64,000 nucleotides of DNA, from IMG/VR virus record IMGVR_UViG_3300027621_000003, positions 230,915 to 294,914 of that record; one strand, written 5' to 3'. Of this stretch, positions 1 through 7,273 are shown in pieces. Source of the stretch: a virus. The stretch's first letter is position 1. Each line of letters starts with the position of its first letter. The notes beneath the pieces are model-generated. The model had not been told where the DNA came from. It searched no databases and saw only the letters and a list, made by a program, of their open reading frames with translations. A program made the position numbers and the translations under genes.

Positions 1-301
1 AACCTATTTCAGCTCTTAAATTAGATTTATGTTCATTACCAGTCATTGGGTCCATTACTTCACACAAAACATATGTGGTTGGGTATTGAGTAATGTCAAA
101 TGAAGGATAAAGTCTTACAGGTCTAAGAATACAATCTGAAAAATTACCTTCCGCTTGTTTAGTTGATGAACCATCAAAAGACCACAATGGTAAATCTTCT
201 AATTGAAATTCCATTGGGAGGTCAAGGATTTTAATCTTGCTTCTCAAGTTTGGTTCAGGTGTATACCCGTCTAACCAAATATATTCTAATTTTGTTTTCA
301 T
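1..301 (-). CDS. Glutamine synthetase, N-terminal part (runs off window)
   Basis: The minus strand from the ATG at 301 encodes 100 open codons to the left edge. The residues read as the beta-grasp domain of a type II (eukaryote-like) glutamine synthetase: a start resembling KLEYIWLDGYTPEPNLRSK, then LPLWSFDGSSTKQAEG, then a CILRPVRLYP segment matching the family pattern W-x-FDGSST-x-QA-x-G followed by LRPV. The enzyme makes glutamine from glutamate, ammonia and ATP. The catalytic C-terminal domain lies outside the window, so activity cannot be judged. The start overlaps the stop of the upstream 60-aa gene (TAATG), which implies co-translation. In a phage this would be an auxiliary metabolic gene. 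Confidence 0.85.
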   Translation of the reverse strand, partial: MKTKLEYIWLDGYTPEPNLRSKIKILDLPMEFQLEDLPLWSFDGSSTKQAEGNFSDCILRPVRLYPSFDITQYPTTYVLCEVMDPMTGNEHKSNLRAEIG

Positions 302-483
302 TATTTGTTCCCGTAATAACCAGATGATAATGAAGACTCTTCAATCACTCCTTCATCAATTAATTTATCCAATATCTTTTTTGTTTCTTTTTCAGTCAAC
401 TTCAAAATGTATTTTGAAATATAACTGATGTGTACTGGTTGTCTTAATTTTGTGTTAAGTAATTTTTTAGTCTTGTCATCCAT
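301..483 (-). CDS. Small protein, possible winged-helix-like
   Basis: A 60-aa protein that I do not recognise with certainty. The middle (LTEKETKKILDKLIDEGVIEES) has the feel of a short winged-helix segment: a helix, a turn and a second helix ending in a Gly-Val-Ile strand. It ends in a TAATG overlap with the glutamine synthetase start, so the two are probably one operon. It could be a small regulator or just an unknown phage protein. Confidence 0.6.
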   Translation of the reverse strand: MDDKTKKLLNTKLRQPVHISYISKYILKLTEKETKKILDKLIDEGVIEESSLSSGYYGNK

Positions 484-602
484 GTTGTTTTATGTTTTTT
501 TAAACTCCATAATTTTTTTCTTACAAGTTCACCCAAGACATTATCGTTTGGATTTTCTAGAACTTCTTTTTCCGTAAGACACACTTTTTTGTCCTTCATC
601 AT
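444..602 (-). CDS. Tentative small protein (52 aa)
   Basis: An ORF of 52 codons with tandem ATGs at 602 and 599. Its residues include LTEKEVLENPNDNVLGELVR, and an NPND-x(3)-LG-x-x-VR pattern is, from memory, common in small phage proteins. It overlaps the end of the 78-aa gene by 62 bases and the start of the 60-aa gene by 40 bases, both in other frames. The overlaps are long, so one of the three frames may be wrong, or a frameshift may join this ORF to the upstream gene. Confidence 0.4.
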   Translation of the reverse strand: MMKDKKVCLTEKEVLENPNDNVLGELVRKKLWSLKKHKTTWMTRLKNYLTQN

Positions 603-777
603 TAGATTGTTTTGTCTTTTTATCCGGCATCTCTACAGTCACCACAGACTTATCTTTTTTCCATTCAGACTTGGGTGTGTATACCCAACCTAAGAAAGTT
701 TGCAATACTAATTTGTGAGCGGCTTGGTCGTGTAATCGTTTGATTTCACCTGACTTTGAGTTTTTTAGTGTTTTCAT
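541..777 (-). CDS. Small unknown phage protein (78 aa)
   Basis: The N-terminal 40 residues (SKSGEIKRLHDQAAHKLV, then GWVYTPKSEWKK) resemble small phage proteins in which a residue is described by a GEIKRV...A..LV...W.Y..K..WK pattern. The last 20 residues are Lys/Arg/Ser-rich and less protein-like, and they overlap another plausible frame (444-602). No function can be assigned. The start ATG at 777 is preceded by TATATTTT five bases upstream, a weak match to the host -7 box. Confidence 0.6.
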   Translation of the reverse strand: MKTLKNSKSGEIKRLHDQAAHKLVLQTFLGWVYTPKSEWKKDKSVVTVEMPDKKTKQSNDEGQKSVSYGKRSSRKSKR

Positions 778-795
778 AGTATAAAATATATGTTT

Positions 796-1008
796 TTAAT
801 TTTGTTCAATCAAGGGTGCTGAATTTTTTAAAATAAATTCTTTTATTTCTTGGTCAGAAACACCTTCATTATGTAATTGATATGCTTGATGTGACACTTC
901 ATCTGTAAATATACATATGTCAGAAGCAAAATAATTCTTCAGTGGATAATCTTTGTTTATCTCACGTAAAATTAACTCTTTGGAAAAGTACCGTCTATTA
1001 AAACCCAT
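796..1008 (-). CDS. Unknown small protein (70 aa)
   Basis: A 70-aa protein with mixed charged helical segments, ending DQEIKEFILKNSAPLIEQN. It overlaps the end of the upstream DUF2452-like gene by 37 bases in another frame, consistent with tight phage packing and translational coupling. I do not recognise the family and see no membrane segment or metal motif. Confidence 0.6.
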   Translation of the reverse strand: MGFNRRYFSKELILREINKDYPLKNYFASDICIFTDEVSHQAYQLHNEGVSDQEIKEFILKNSAPLIEQN

Positions 1009-1373
1009 TGACCTTCAGTATTTAGTTTAACACTACAAATATACAAAAATTTACATTCATGTGGAGCAATCATTGATAAAAAATTTATAGTTTTTTCATT
1101 CTGATACACATAATAAGTGTCGCCTACTATTGGTTCAAATTTAAGGTCAATACTAAAGATAAATTCATTGAGTTTATAAGCATCAACCAATTTTTCCATT
1201 TCGGATTTTAGTTCACTAAATCTTTTGTCAACAAAATTATTGAACTTAGTGACTTGTTTTCTTTTAAAATGGTCTGTGTCTTCAACAACAATAACTGGTG
1301 ACCCTACATTACTTGCGTAAGGTAATAAGTTAAACTTTGTCTCAGCCTTTTCATAGTGAGATGGTGTACTCAT
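972..1373 (-). CDS. DUF2452-like protein
   Basis: 133 aa. The order of features matches bacterial DUF2452 proteins as I remember them: LLPYASNVGSPVIVVEDT near the N terminus, a helix-rich middle, then FEPIVGDTYYVYQ, a FLSMI-x-P segment and a final FLYICSVKLNTEGQWVLI strand pair. The biochemical role of the family is unknown. Its ATG overlaps the upstream stop (ATGA at 1370-1373), so it is translationally coupled to the 242-aa gene. Confidence 0.65.
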   Translation of the reverse strand: MSTPSHYEKAETKFNLLPYASNVGSPVIVVEDTDHFKRKQVTKFNNFVDKRFSELKSEMEKLVDAYKLNEFIFSIDLKFEPIVGDTYYVYQNEKTINFLSMIAPHECKFLYICSVKLNTEGQWVLIDGTFPKS

Positions 1374-2098
1374 ACTAACTGAGTGAAGTAAGATTGTACT
1401 TTCCTCTTGAATAAAGGTAATAATGTATGTTCCAACGGTAGGTTCTGTGTTGAAAATGCTTCAAAGATTGGATACGCTAAACTTTTTGTGTCTGAATACT
1501 CACGGATAACTTCTGTGAATTTTTTATCGTGACCCTTGTATATTAAATTGAAATCTATTTTAGTATCGTGTTTTTTATTGGATAGTTGTTCAAACTTTCC
1601 TTCCCACACATAAACCTCTTTGTTAAACAAATCTTGATATACCACATATGAATTGTTAAGTAATAGATTCTTTTTGTTCTTTCTTAATTTAATTGATGTT
1701 GACTGGTAAGATAATTCCCATATTCCTTTACAGATTGTAAAATATTGAAGTAGTTTTTCTTGTGAGTACTCAAGTATTTGTTTAATCTCATCTAACTCAG
1801 TGGTTGTAAATTTCTTTCTTGTCTTTTTTGATTTGAGTTCATATAACATAATCTCATCATCAATGGAATTTAATTCCTTATTAATAAAAACATATTTGTT
1901 TGATTTAAGAAAACTTCCAATGGATGCCATGTGAAGCGATATCTCAGTAAAGAACGGATAAATTTCACCTCTTGATAAAGCATCCTCCACTTTCATCAAA
2001 AACGAATTTAATACATATTCCTTGTGCTCAAAATCAATTGGGTCTTTTAAAAACCAATCTGAGGGGAGTATAAATTTTATTTGTTTTTTGTCTTCCAT
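1370..2098 (-). CDS. Unknown protein (242 aa)
   Basis: A soluble-looking 242-aa protein with no signal peptide or membrane segment. The region around residues 80-120 is Lys/Glu-rich and helical; the C-terminal third is mixed. I recognise no catalytic motif. It ends in an ATGA overlap with the DUF2452-like gene, so both belong to one transcript. Confidence 0.65.
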   Translation of the reverse strand: MEDKKQIKFILPSDWFLKDPIDFEHKEYVLNSFLMKVEDALSRGEIYPFFTEISLHMASIGSFLKSNKYVFINKELNSIDDEIMLYELKSKKTRKKFTTTELDEIKQILEYSQEKLLQYFTICKGIWELSYQSTSIKLRKNKKNLLLNNSYVVYQDLFNKEVYVWEGKFEQLSNKKHDTKIDFNLIYKGHDKKFTEVIREYSDTKSLAYPIFEAFSTQNLPLEHTLLPLFKRKVQSYFTQLV

Positions 2099-2141
2099 AA
2101 ACTAATAATAAAAAAGGTTTATGGATTATGAATACTAAAGA

Positions 2142-3926
2142 TTAATGAAAGTCGCCATCATAGAAAATGTAGTACGTTTCACCTTCAAAAGATACACTTT
2201 CTTCACTTCCGTCATAGTTATTCAAAATTGTACCATATCCATCAGCATCAACAACCGCTTGAGCAAAATCATCTTCATCAATAAAACCATTACTTGTTGC
2301 CCATTCACTAAAGTCATTACCACCCAAATAATTTTCATAAAAATCTTTAGCGTCATATCTATGTTCAGATATTTTATCTGCAACTATAGAATCTAACTTA
2401 TACTCATCATACTCACCATCTGGGTCATCTTCAATTTCTTCAATTTCATTATTTGCCTCATCAATCTCATCACCCATTCTGTCATATTCATCACTATAAT
2501 CTTCATCTTCATCATCTAAACTATCCCTTTCAGACTCTAAATTTAAAACCATTTGTTTTAATTCTACAATTCTGGCTTCTTGACTACGGCTCAATTCTTT
2601 ATCACTATCATCTAAATAAACTTCAGGATTATTGTAAACATCCTCTTCAAAAAAATCTTTTAAATATACCCTAAAACTATCATCATCAAAATGTTCCATT
2701 ACAAATGATTCATTATAACCATCATATCCTACATCATCCAACATATCTTTTACATATCTCACGGCTTCTCTTTCAGTATCATCAGAATCACCAACTTTCC
2801 ATCTACCTTGAAATTCTGTTGTTGTAAATTCTTTTAAAACATAATCACCAGTAGGTAACATATTATACACATCCATCTTGGCGTCTAATTCGGTTAACTC
2901 ATCTTCCAACTCACTTATTTCATCCAACAAATCTCCTCTAACTTCTTCGTCATTATCATATTCCGCTTGAAGTCTGGTAATTTCATTTTCAATTCTTGCA
3001 ATTTCACTTTTATCTTCAGGTGTTTTTTCTTCAATTGTTCCTTCACTAATTAAAAAGTTAAAAAGAGCGTGAGCACAAGAACCCATATCACCTTGAGATA
3101 AATTATCTAAACTCCACTCATCATCTTCTCTTCTTTGATTAGCAGATTCAATTAAACCATTTTCAACTCTTTGTTGTTCTACTCTTGCTAATCTTTTTCT
3201 TTCAATCGCAAGCGTTTCTTTATCACCCCAAATTTCAAGTTCCTTGGCATATTTCTCTCTGATATATAAATCAATGTATTGTTTTATACGAGCAAGTTCA
3301 TTTGTTCCCATAATCCAACCACTGGTGAATTTATCGTCAGGAGCATCAAAATAAGATTCATCACCATCAAACTTTTTCAATAACGCAACTTTGTAGAATC
3401 TATCAGATGTTGCTTTTGTTTTATCTAAGATATAAAACAATTTCCCATCCTTCATATAGTTGTTAAAGTGTGTATTGTCAGCACTTGATGCTGTACACCA
3501 TTTGGTACCAGCACCATAATAACAAGACGCTGTGGTTGTAAGTGGTGCGACAACGGTAAATTGGTCATTTTCAAAAACAATGTCCGCACCTTCAATAGAT
3601 TTTACCGTTCTTCTTATTCTAGTTTCATATTCTTCAATCGCAGAATATAACTCAGCAAATGTTTTGTATTGATTAATATCTTTGATTTGTAAATTGGGAC
3701 CGATAGATACAAACTTCTTTAAAGTGTCTTTTATTTTTTCATCTAATAATCCACCAGCAATTGTTGGAGGTAATGCTCTACCTAAGAAAGTCAAAAACTT
3801 TGAACCATTTGGAATTTCATTAACCATCTTAATAATGGCATCTAACTTTTCAGGAGAAAACTTTTTCCCGTAAGTTGTTTTGAAGTCTTCTTCTCTTCCC
3901 TCTAATAACAAATTAATAAATTTCAT
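2142..3926 (-). CDS. Large WCT-domain protein with (L/I)xE leader (594 aa)
   Basis: The N terminus MKFINLLLE-GREED is a short amphipathic peptide ending in LLE, like the capsid-targeting and cleavage leaders of T4 internal proteins. Around residues 130-190 lies a domain with CYYGAGTKWCTASS, then a Tyr-containing segment and KLFYILD; the same pattern recurs in the gene at 9253-10611. The C-terminal half is very acidic (runs of Asp/Glu) with a coiled-coil-like stretch. An exact TATTTATA box lies 12 bases before the ATG. I infer a packaged virion protein of unknown activity. Confidence 0.7.
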   Translation of the reverse strand: MKFINLLLEGREEDFKTTYGKKFSPEKLDAIIKMVNEIPNGSKFLTFLGRALPPTIAGGLLDEKIKDTLKKFVSIGPNLQIKDINQYKTFAELYSAIEEYETRIRRTVKSIEGADIVFENDQFTVVAPLTTTASCYYGAGTKWCTASSADNTHFNNYMKDGKLFYILDKTKATSDRFYKVALLKKFDGDESYFDAPDDKFTSGWIMGTNELARIKQYIDLYIREKYAKELEIWGDKETLAIERKRLARVEQQRVENGLIESANQRREDDEWSLDNLSQGDMGSCAHALFNFLISEGTIEEKTPEDKSEIARIENEITRLQAEYDNDEEVRGDLLDEISELEDELTELDAKMDVYNMLPTGDYVLKEFTTTEFQGRWKVGDSDDTEREAVRYVKDMLDDVGYDGYNESFVMEHFDDDSFRVYLKDFFEEDVYNNPEVYLDDSDKELSRSQEARIVELKQMVLNLESERDSLDDEDEDYSDEYDRMGDEIDEANNEIEEIEDDPDGEYDEYKLDSIVADKISEHRYDAKDFYENYLGGNDFSEWATSNGFIDEDDFAQAVVDADGYGTILNNYDGSEESVSFEGETYYIFYDGDFH

Positions 3927-3938
3927 TATTCAATTTAC

Positions 3939-3946
3939 TATAAATA
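3939..3946 (-). promoter_or_regulatory. TATTTATA box before the 594-aa gene
   Basis: An exact TATTTATA on the minus strand, 12 bases upstream of the ATG at 3926. It is one of nine exact matches at short distance from start codons in this window; candidate late promoter element. Confidence 0.45.
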
Positions 3947-4035
3947 TTAATAAACTTGTAATATACACACAAACTTAATAAACAGATTGTATTAAACAAC
4001 TATTTATGTATAATAAACCTTAATAATATAAAACC

Positions 4036-4185
4036 ATGGGATGCGGATGTAAAAACAACGGTATAGTGCAACAACCACAAGCACAACCACAGGGTCAACC
4101 AATTAACAGAACACAGAACCAAAGTCAAACGATTCAACAGTCAATTAAAAAGACGGTTCAAAAGTATTACAATCAAAAAAAATAA
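4036..4185 (+). CDS. Small MGCGC-type Gln-rich protein (49 aa)
   Basis: An ORF too short for many gene finders: it starts MGCGCKNNG and continues with a Gln/Pro/Asn-rich stretch and a basic tail (SIKKTVQKYYNQKK). It is followed within 12 bases by a clear intrinsic terminator, which supports a real gene. A second small protein beginning MGCQTC lies at 11569-11700. The closely spaced cysteines could bind metal, but no function is known. Confidence 0.6.
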   Translation: MGCGCKNNGIVQQPQAQPQGQPINRTQNQSQTIQQSIKKTVQKYYNQKK

Positions 4186-4196
4186 TACTCTTTAAT

Positions 4197-4225
4197 ATGG
4201 GAAGTGAAAACTTCCCATTTTTTTT
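4197..4225 (+). terminator. Intrinsic terminator
   Basis: ATGGGAAG, a TGAAAA loop and CTTCCCAT form a perfect 8-bp stem followed by a run of T (4219-4225). It ends the 4036-4185 transcript and separates it from the gene starting at 4240. Confidence 0.8.
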
Positions 4226-4226
4226 G

Positions 4227-4234
4227 TATTTATA
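4227..4234 (+). promoter_or_regulatory. TATTTATA box before the 341-aa gene
   Basis: Exact TATTTATA, five bases before the ATG at 4240 and directly after a terminator, so the downstream gene needs its own promoter here. Confidence 0.5.
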
Positions 4235-4239
4235 TTACT

Positions 4240-5265
4240 ATGGAAGATAAAATATCAGCCTTAATAGATAAATTTTATGATAATCCGTCTGGTGTTGCCA
4301 AAAACTTTGGTGGACCAGAACAATTCATAAAATTTGTTTTAACAAAAGGTAATCCTGAAGAACATTATTTGGACCCAAAAAATCAATTCTTCTATGATGA
4401 AGGATTACAAGACTTATTGATTTGGGAACAATACCAATCCACACCTAATAAACTTGAGTATCTTAAACGTTTTATTAGTGATTTTTTAGAAAGTGATTTG
4501 GTTGTTGAAAATGATAGAATTATTTGGTTAATAGATAAAGATGATTTATTGATGGTTTTTGATGATAGGGGTAGAGATGGTACCGCTAAATATGCTGCTG
4601 AAATGGTATTTAACGAGGATTATAATGAACATTTTAATGATGTTATAGATGATTTTTATAATGATTGTGTAAGAACATTAAACGACAAAAATGAAATTTT
4701 ATTGGCAAATAAAATTGTTTCTGAATTACCACCATTAACTTCAGAGGATATTGAACAAACATCATTTTTAGAAGAGCTTTGGGAGATTGAAGGTCAAAGT
4801 GGTTTTTTAAGTATTACTTCCGATAATATTTCAGAATTATTGGGGGACAATGAAACAACCGACTATATTATAACTAATTTTTTTCCTGATTTAAAAAATG
4901 ATATGATGAATGCTTACCATAACGCATTTAACACAGCATATGAAGATGAATTATCCAAAGAAGTTTATAGCAATTTAGAAGGGTTTTTTGGTGATTCAGG
5001 TAAGATGGTTAATGTAGGTACCAATCGTGCCGGAAATGATATTTGGACTTACGCAATTGATGTAACCAACACATTTGATTATTTATTCAAAGAATTTTTT
5101 ATGAATTGGAGCAACCATTACAACCCAATTGAATATTATGGTTCTTTCAAGGAAATGTTAAACCAATTATTTGATGATGGTCTTAACAAAATTGACTTTA
5201 CCATTCCTGATTATCCAGATTCAGATGAAATTGAAAGTGCGTATAACGAATACGTTGAAATTTAA
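4240..5265 (+). CDS. Unknown acidic protein (341 aa)
   Basis: I start this gene at the ATG at 4240 rather than an in-frame ATG 36 bases upstream, because the upstream codons run through the terminator hairpin and the TATTTATA box. The protein is acidic (many Asp/Glu) and mostly helical, with no recognisable catalytic motif or membrane segment. The close TATTTATA box groups it with the candidate late genes. Function unknown. Confidence 0.65.
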   Translation: MEDKISALIDKFYDNPSGVAKNFGGPEQFIKFVLTKGNPEEHYLDPKNQFFYDEGLQDLLIWEQYQSTPNKLEYLKRFISDFLESDLVVENDRIIWLIDKDDLLMVFDDRGRDGTAKYAAEMVFNEDYNEHFNDVIDDFYNDCVRTLNDKNEILLANKIVSELPPLTSEDIEQTSFLEELWEIEGQSGFLSITSDNISELLGDNETTDYIITNFFPDLKNDMMNAYHNAFNTAYEDELSKEVYSNLEGFFGDSGKMVNVGTNRAGNDIWTYAIDVTNTFDYLFKEFFMNWSNHYNPIEYYGSFKEMLNQLFDDGLNKIDFTIPDYPDSDEIESAYNEYVEI

Positions 5266-5310
5266 TTAACCCTTTATACTATCAAATTAAATTCATAAGT
5301 TTTAACCAAT

Positions 5311-6126
5311 ATGAATTTAATCAACCCCGATTCTATAGAAGGAATTATTAATCATTTTGCAAATCATTTATTAGAACAAGTTGGTGATAACTTAATTAAC
5401 GAGAACACCTTCCAAGTATCATATTATTTTCCATCCATTATGGTTGTGTCAGGTTCAATTACATCTGATAATGAATTCTTTAATCTACCAAAACAATTTG
5501 AAATCTTTAAGGAAAAATACAAATATGAATTTCCAAGTACGAAATTAAGATTCATTGATAATATCAGATACAACACATCATCATCATACAATCAAAATTG
5601 GCACAGGTTCTACAATACCCCAAGACCGTTGTATAATGAATATCAACTCAGTACATACATTGAGAAAGATTATAGGTCAATGAAGTCAAGTGCTATTGTT
5701 AGTATTGGTGAAGACTATTCAAACGTATCCACATTCTTTTTTGATGATAATCGTTTAACATATCTTTCAAATTCCACACATCATAGTCAATACCCACACG
5801 GTTATTCAAAAGAATTAAGAAAGAAATTATACTCAATGGAGTTTATTGCCTACAACATGTTCAGGGTATCTAAATCAAAAGTGATGGACATCCATACTTG
5901 GGGTGAAACACCTGAAACATTTACAATGAATGATAATATGTTCAAAATAAGAACAAACTCAAGATGGAGCAATGAAAAATTGTCATCAGTTGCACTTGAT
6001 GTTTTATGTGATTATAACATCAATGAAGCAATTGAAGACTACGATATTAATGATGATTTGTTTCTACCAATAGCCGACAAGCCATGGAATGAACATTATA
6101 AGATGGATGAATTAATTCTATTTTAA
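5311..6126 (+). CDS. Unknown protein (271 aa)
   Basis: 271 aa on the plus strand, 45 bases after the previous gene. It is rich in Asn, Ser and Tyr and looks soluble. I do not recognise the family. It ends just before a 14-bp inverted repeat that separates it from the convergent redox genes. Confidence 0.6.
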   Translation: MNLINPDSIEGIINHFANHLLEQVGDNLINENTFQVSYYFPSIMVVSGSITSDNEFFNLPKQFEIFKEKYKYEFPSTKLRFIDNIRYNTSSSYNQNWHRFYNTPRPLYNEYQLSTYIEKDYRSMKSSAIVSIGEDYSNVSTFFFDDNRLTYLSNSTHHSQYPHGYSKELRKKLYSMEFIAYNMFRVSKSKVMDIHTWGETPETFTMNDNMFKIRTNSRWSNEKLSSVALDVLCDYNINEAIEDYDINDDLFLPIADKPWNEHYKMDELILF

Positions 6127-6130
6127 TAAG

Positions 6131-6166
6131 TTTCGTAACAAATACTATATACTATTTGTTACGAAA
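6131..6166. terminator. Perfect 14-bp inverted repeat between convergent genes
   Basis: TTTCGTAACAAATA (6131-6144) and its exact reverse complement (6153-6166) flank an 8-base loop. It lies between the stops of convergent genes (6126 plus, 6188 minus), so a bidirectional terminator is the simplest reading. There is no clear U-tract, so a protein-binding palindrome is also possible. Confidence 0.6.
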
Positions 6167-6187
6167 TCCCTTCAACTGAATGACCAG

Positions 6188-6460
6188 TTAAGCAATTTGT
6201 TCCTGAATAAGAGTAATCGCTTCTTCCAACTCTTGAAAGTCCCTGTCAGGTGCATAAAACTTAGCATCTGTTGTACCTTCCTCAATAATCATTATTGCCG
6301 GTACATATTCATTATCAGTTACTTTAACAAACAAACTATATTCTTCTTCGTTTTCATTAATATCCGCTTCAATATATTCAATACCCTCTTTGGTTAACAT
6401 ATCTTTGAAGTCAGTACAATGTGGACATCCATCCATCGTGAAAACTAAAACGTGTTTCAT
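6188..6460 (-). CDS. Glutaredoxin-like thiol-disulfide protein
   Basis: 90 aa with a thioredoxin-fold pattern: a beta strand (MKHVLVFTMD), the redox motif C12-P-H-C15, and a VPAIMI segment that should carry the cis-proline. CPHC is typical of glutaredoxin-like or NrdH-like proteins. Such phage proteins commonly donate electrons to ribonucleotide reductase, though no reductase is in this window. It overlaps the upstream thioredoxin gene by one base (TAATG). Confidence 0.8.
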   Translation of the reverse strand: MKHVLVFTMDGCPHCTDFKDMLTKEGIEYIEADINENEEEYSLFVKVTDNEYVPAIMIIEEGTTDAKFYAPDRDFQELEEAITLIQEQIA

Positions 6461-6756
6461 TAATTTAAGAAACTATCAAATTCAGATTCTTGTAGGATAC
6501 CTGTATGAGATTTAACTACTGAAGAACCTTCATAAAGTTTAAGTGTTGGTACACTACGGACGTTTTGTTCTAATGTAAATTTAATGTCAGAATCTACATC
6601 AAATTTGTAAATTGGAACACCCAATTTGTCACCACTTGTTTCCAAGATACGACCTAACATTTTGCATGGTCCACACCATTTGGCAAAATAATCAATTATG
6701 AATCTCTCACCAGATTCCATCTTCTCTCTTAGTTGTTCAACTGTTAGTTCTTGCAT
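6460..6756 (-). CDS. Thioredoxin
   Basis: 98 aa, close to the normal thioredoxin length. The canonical active site WCGPC has its cysteines at residues 28 and 31, and RSVPTLKLYEG supplies the cis-proline loop. It should reduce protein disulfides in the infected cell. It sits between a 106-aa unknown gene (20-base overlap) and the CPHC protein, forming a redox operon. Confidence 0.92.
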   Translation of the reverse strand: MQELTVEQLREKMESGERFIIDYFAKWCGPCKMLGRILETSGDKLGVPIYKFDVDSDIKFTLEQNVRSVPTLKLYEGSSVVKSHTGILQESEFDSFLN

Positions 6757-7057
6757 TTTGTTTTTTCTTTAGTCTTGTTATAAAAAATACAACCTCGTCA
6801 TATTGTTCAGGTTTAAAGTGTATCTTTAAACTATAAAATGATGGGTTAATTTGTTTTATATAAATATAGAAAGATGCACTTGTTTCGTAAATACCTTTGA
6901 CAATATTTCCAGTGGATGTAACGTCAAAGTATATTGGTTTCATTTTGAAAATTTCATCCACAACGGTAAGTTCCCCCACCTCAATTTCGGATAGGGGAAC
7001 TCCATTTTCTTTTTCAAGATGTAGGATTACTCTTTCTATTTTATTGGGGTAATCCAT
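6737..7057 (-). CDS. Unknown protein (106 aa)
   Basis: 106 aa, probably an alpha/beta protein (strands ending SFYIYIKQINPSFYSLKIHF). No motif is recognised. Its ATG overlaps the stop of the small basic gene (TAATG) and its end overlaps the thioredoxin start, so it belongs to the redox operon. Confidence 0.65.
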   Translation of the reverse strand: MDYPNKIERVILHLEKENGVPLSEIEVGELTVVDEIFKMKPIYFDVTSTGNIVKGIYETSASFYIYIKQINPSFYSLKIHFKPEQYDEVVFFITRLKKKQNARTNS

Positions 7058-7209
7058 TAACCTTGACCGCGATACGCTTTTTTATAATTTTTGGATTGTT
7101 TGTGTTTGGATGTCTTTGTTTTTGCTTGGACACCAGGACGAGACACTTTTGCCTTTTCTTTGTACTTCAATGAGTAACTTGAGGTTGATTTTACGGGTTT
7201 CTTAGCCAT
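7057..7209 (-). CDS. Small very basic protein (50 aa)
   Basis: MAKKPVKSTSSYSLKY followed by a Lys-rich chain ending SKNYKKAYRGQG. About a third of the residues are Lys or Arg. The tail pattern SKNYKK-x-Y-RGQG is familiar to me from small phage proteins. A nucleic-acid-binding role is plausible but inferred. It is the first gene of the redox operon: a full host-type promoter lies 33 bases upstream and its stop overlaps the next ATG. Confidence 0.65.
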   Translation of the reverse strand: MAKKPVKSTSSYSLKYKEKAKVSRPGVQAKTKTSKHKQSKNYKKAYRGQG

Positions 7210-7242
7210 TTCTTATATGTTTTATATTGTTAGATTGTTATA

Positions 7243-7273
7243 CAAAGATACTGATAATTTTTAGAAATCCAAA
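7243..7273 (-). promoter_or_regulatory. Bacteroidetes-type promoter
   Basis: On the minus strand: TTTG, 19 bases, TATCTTTG, an exact match to the Bacteroidetes consensus TTTG-N19-21-TAnnTTTG. It reads into the basic-protein/thioredoxin operon and lies partly inside the 3' end of the upstream gene. Confidence 0.75.
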
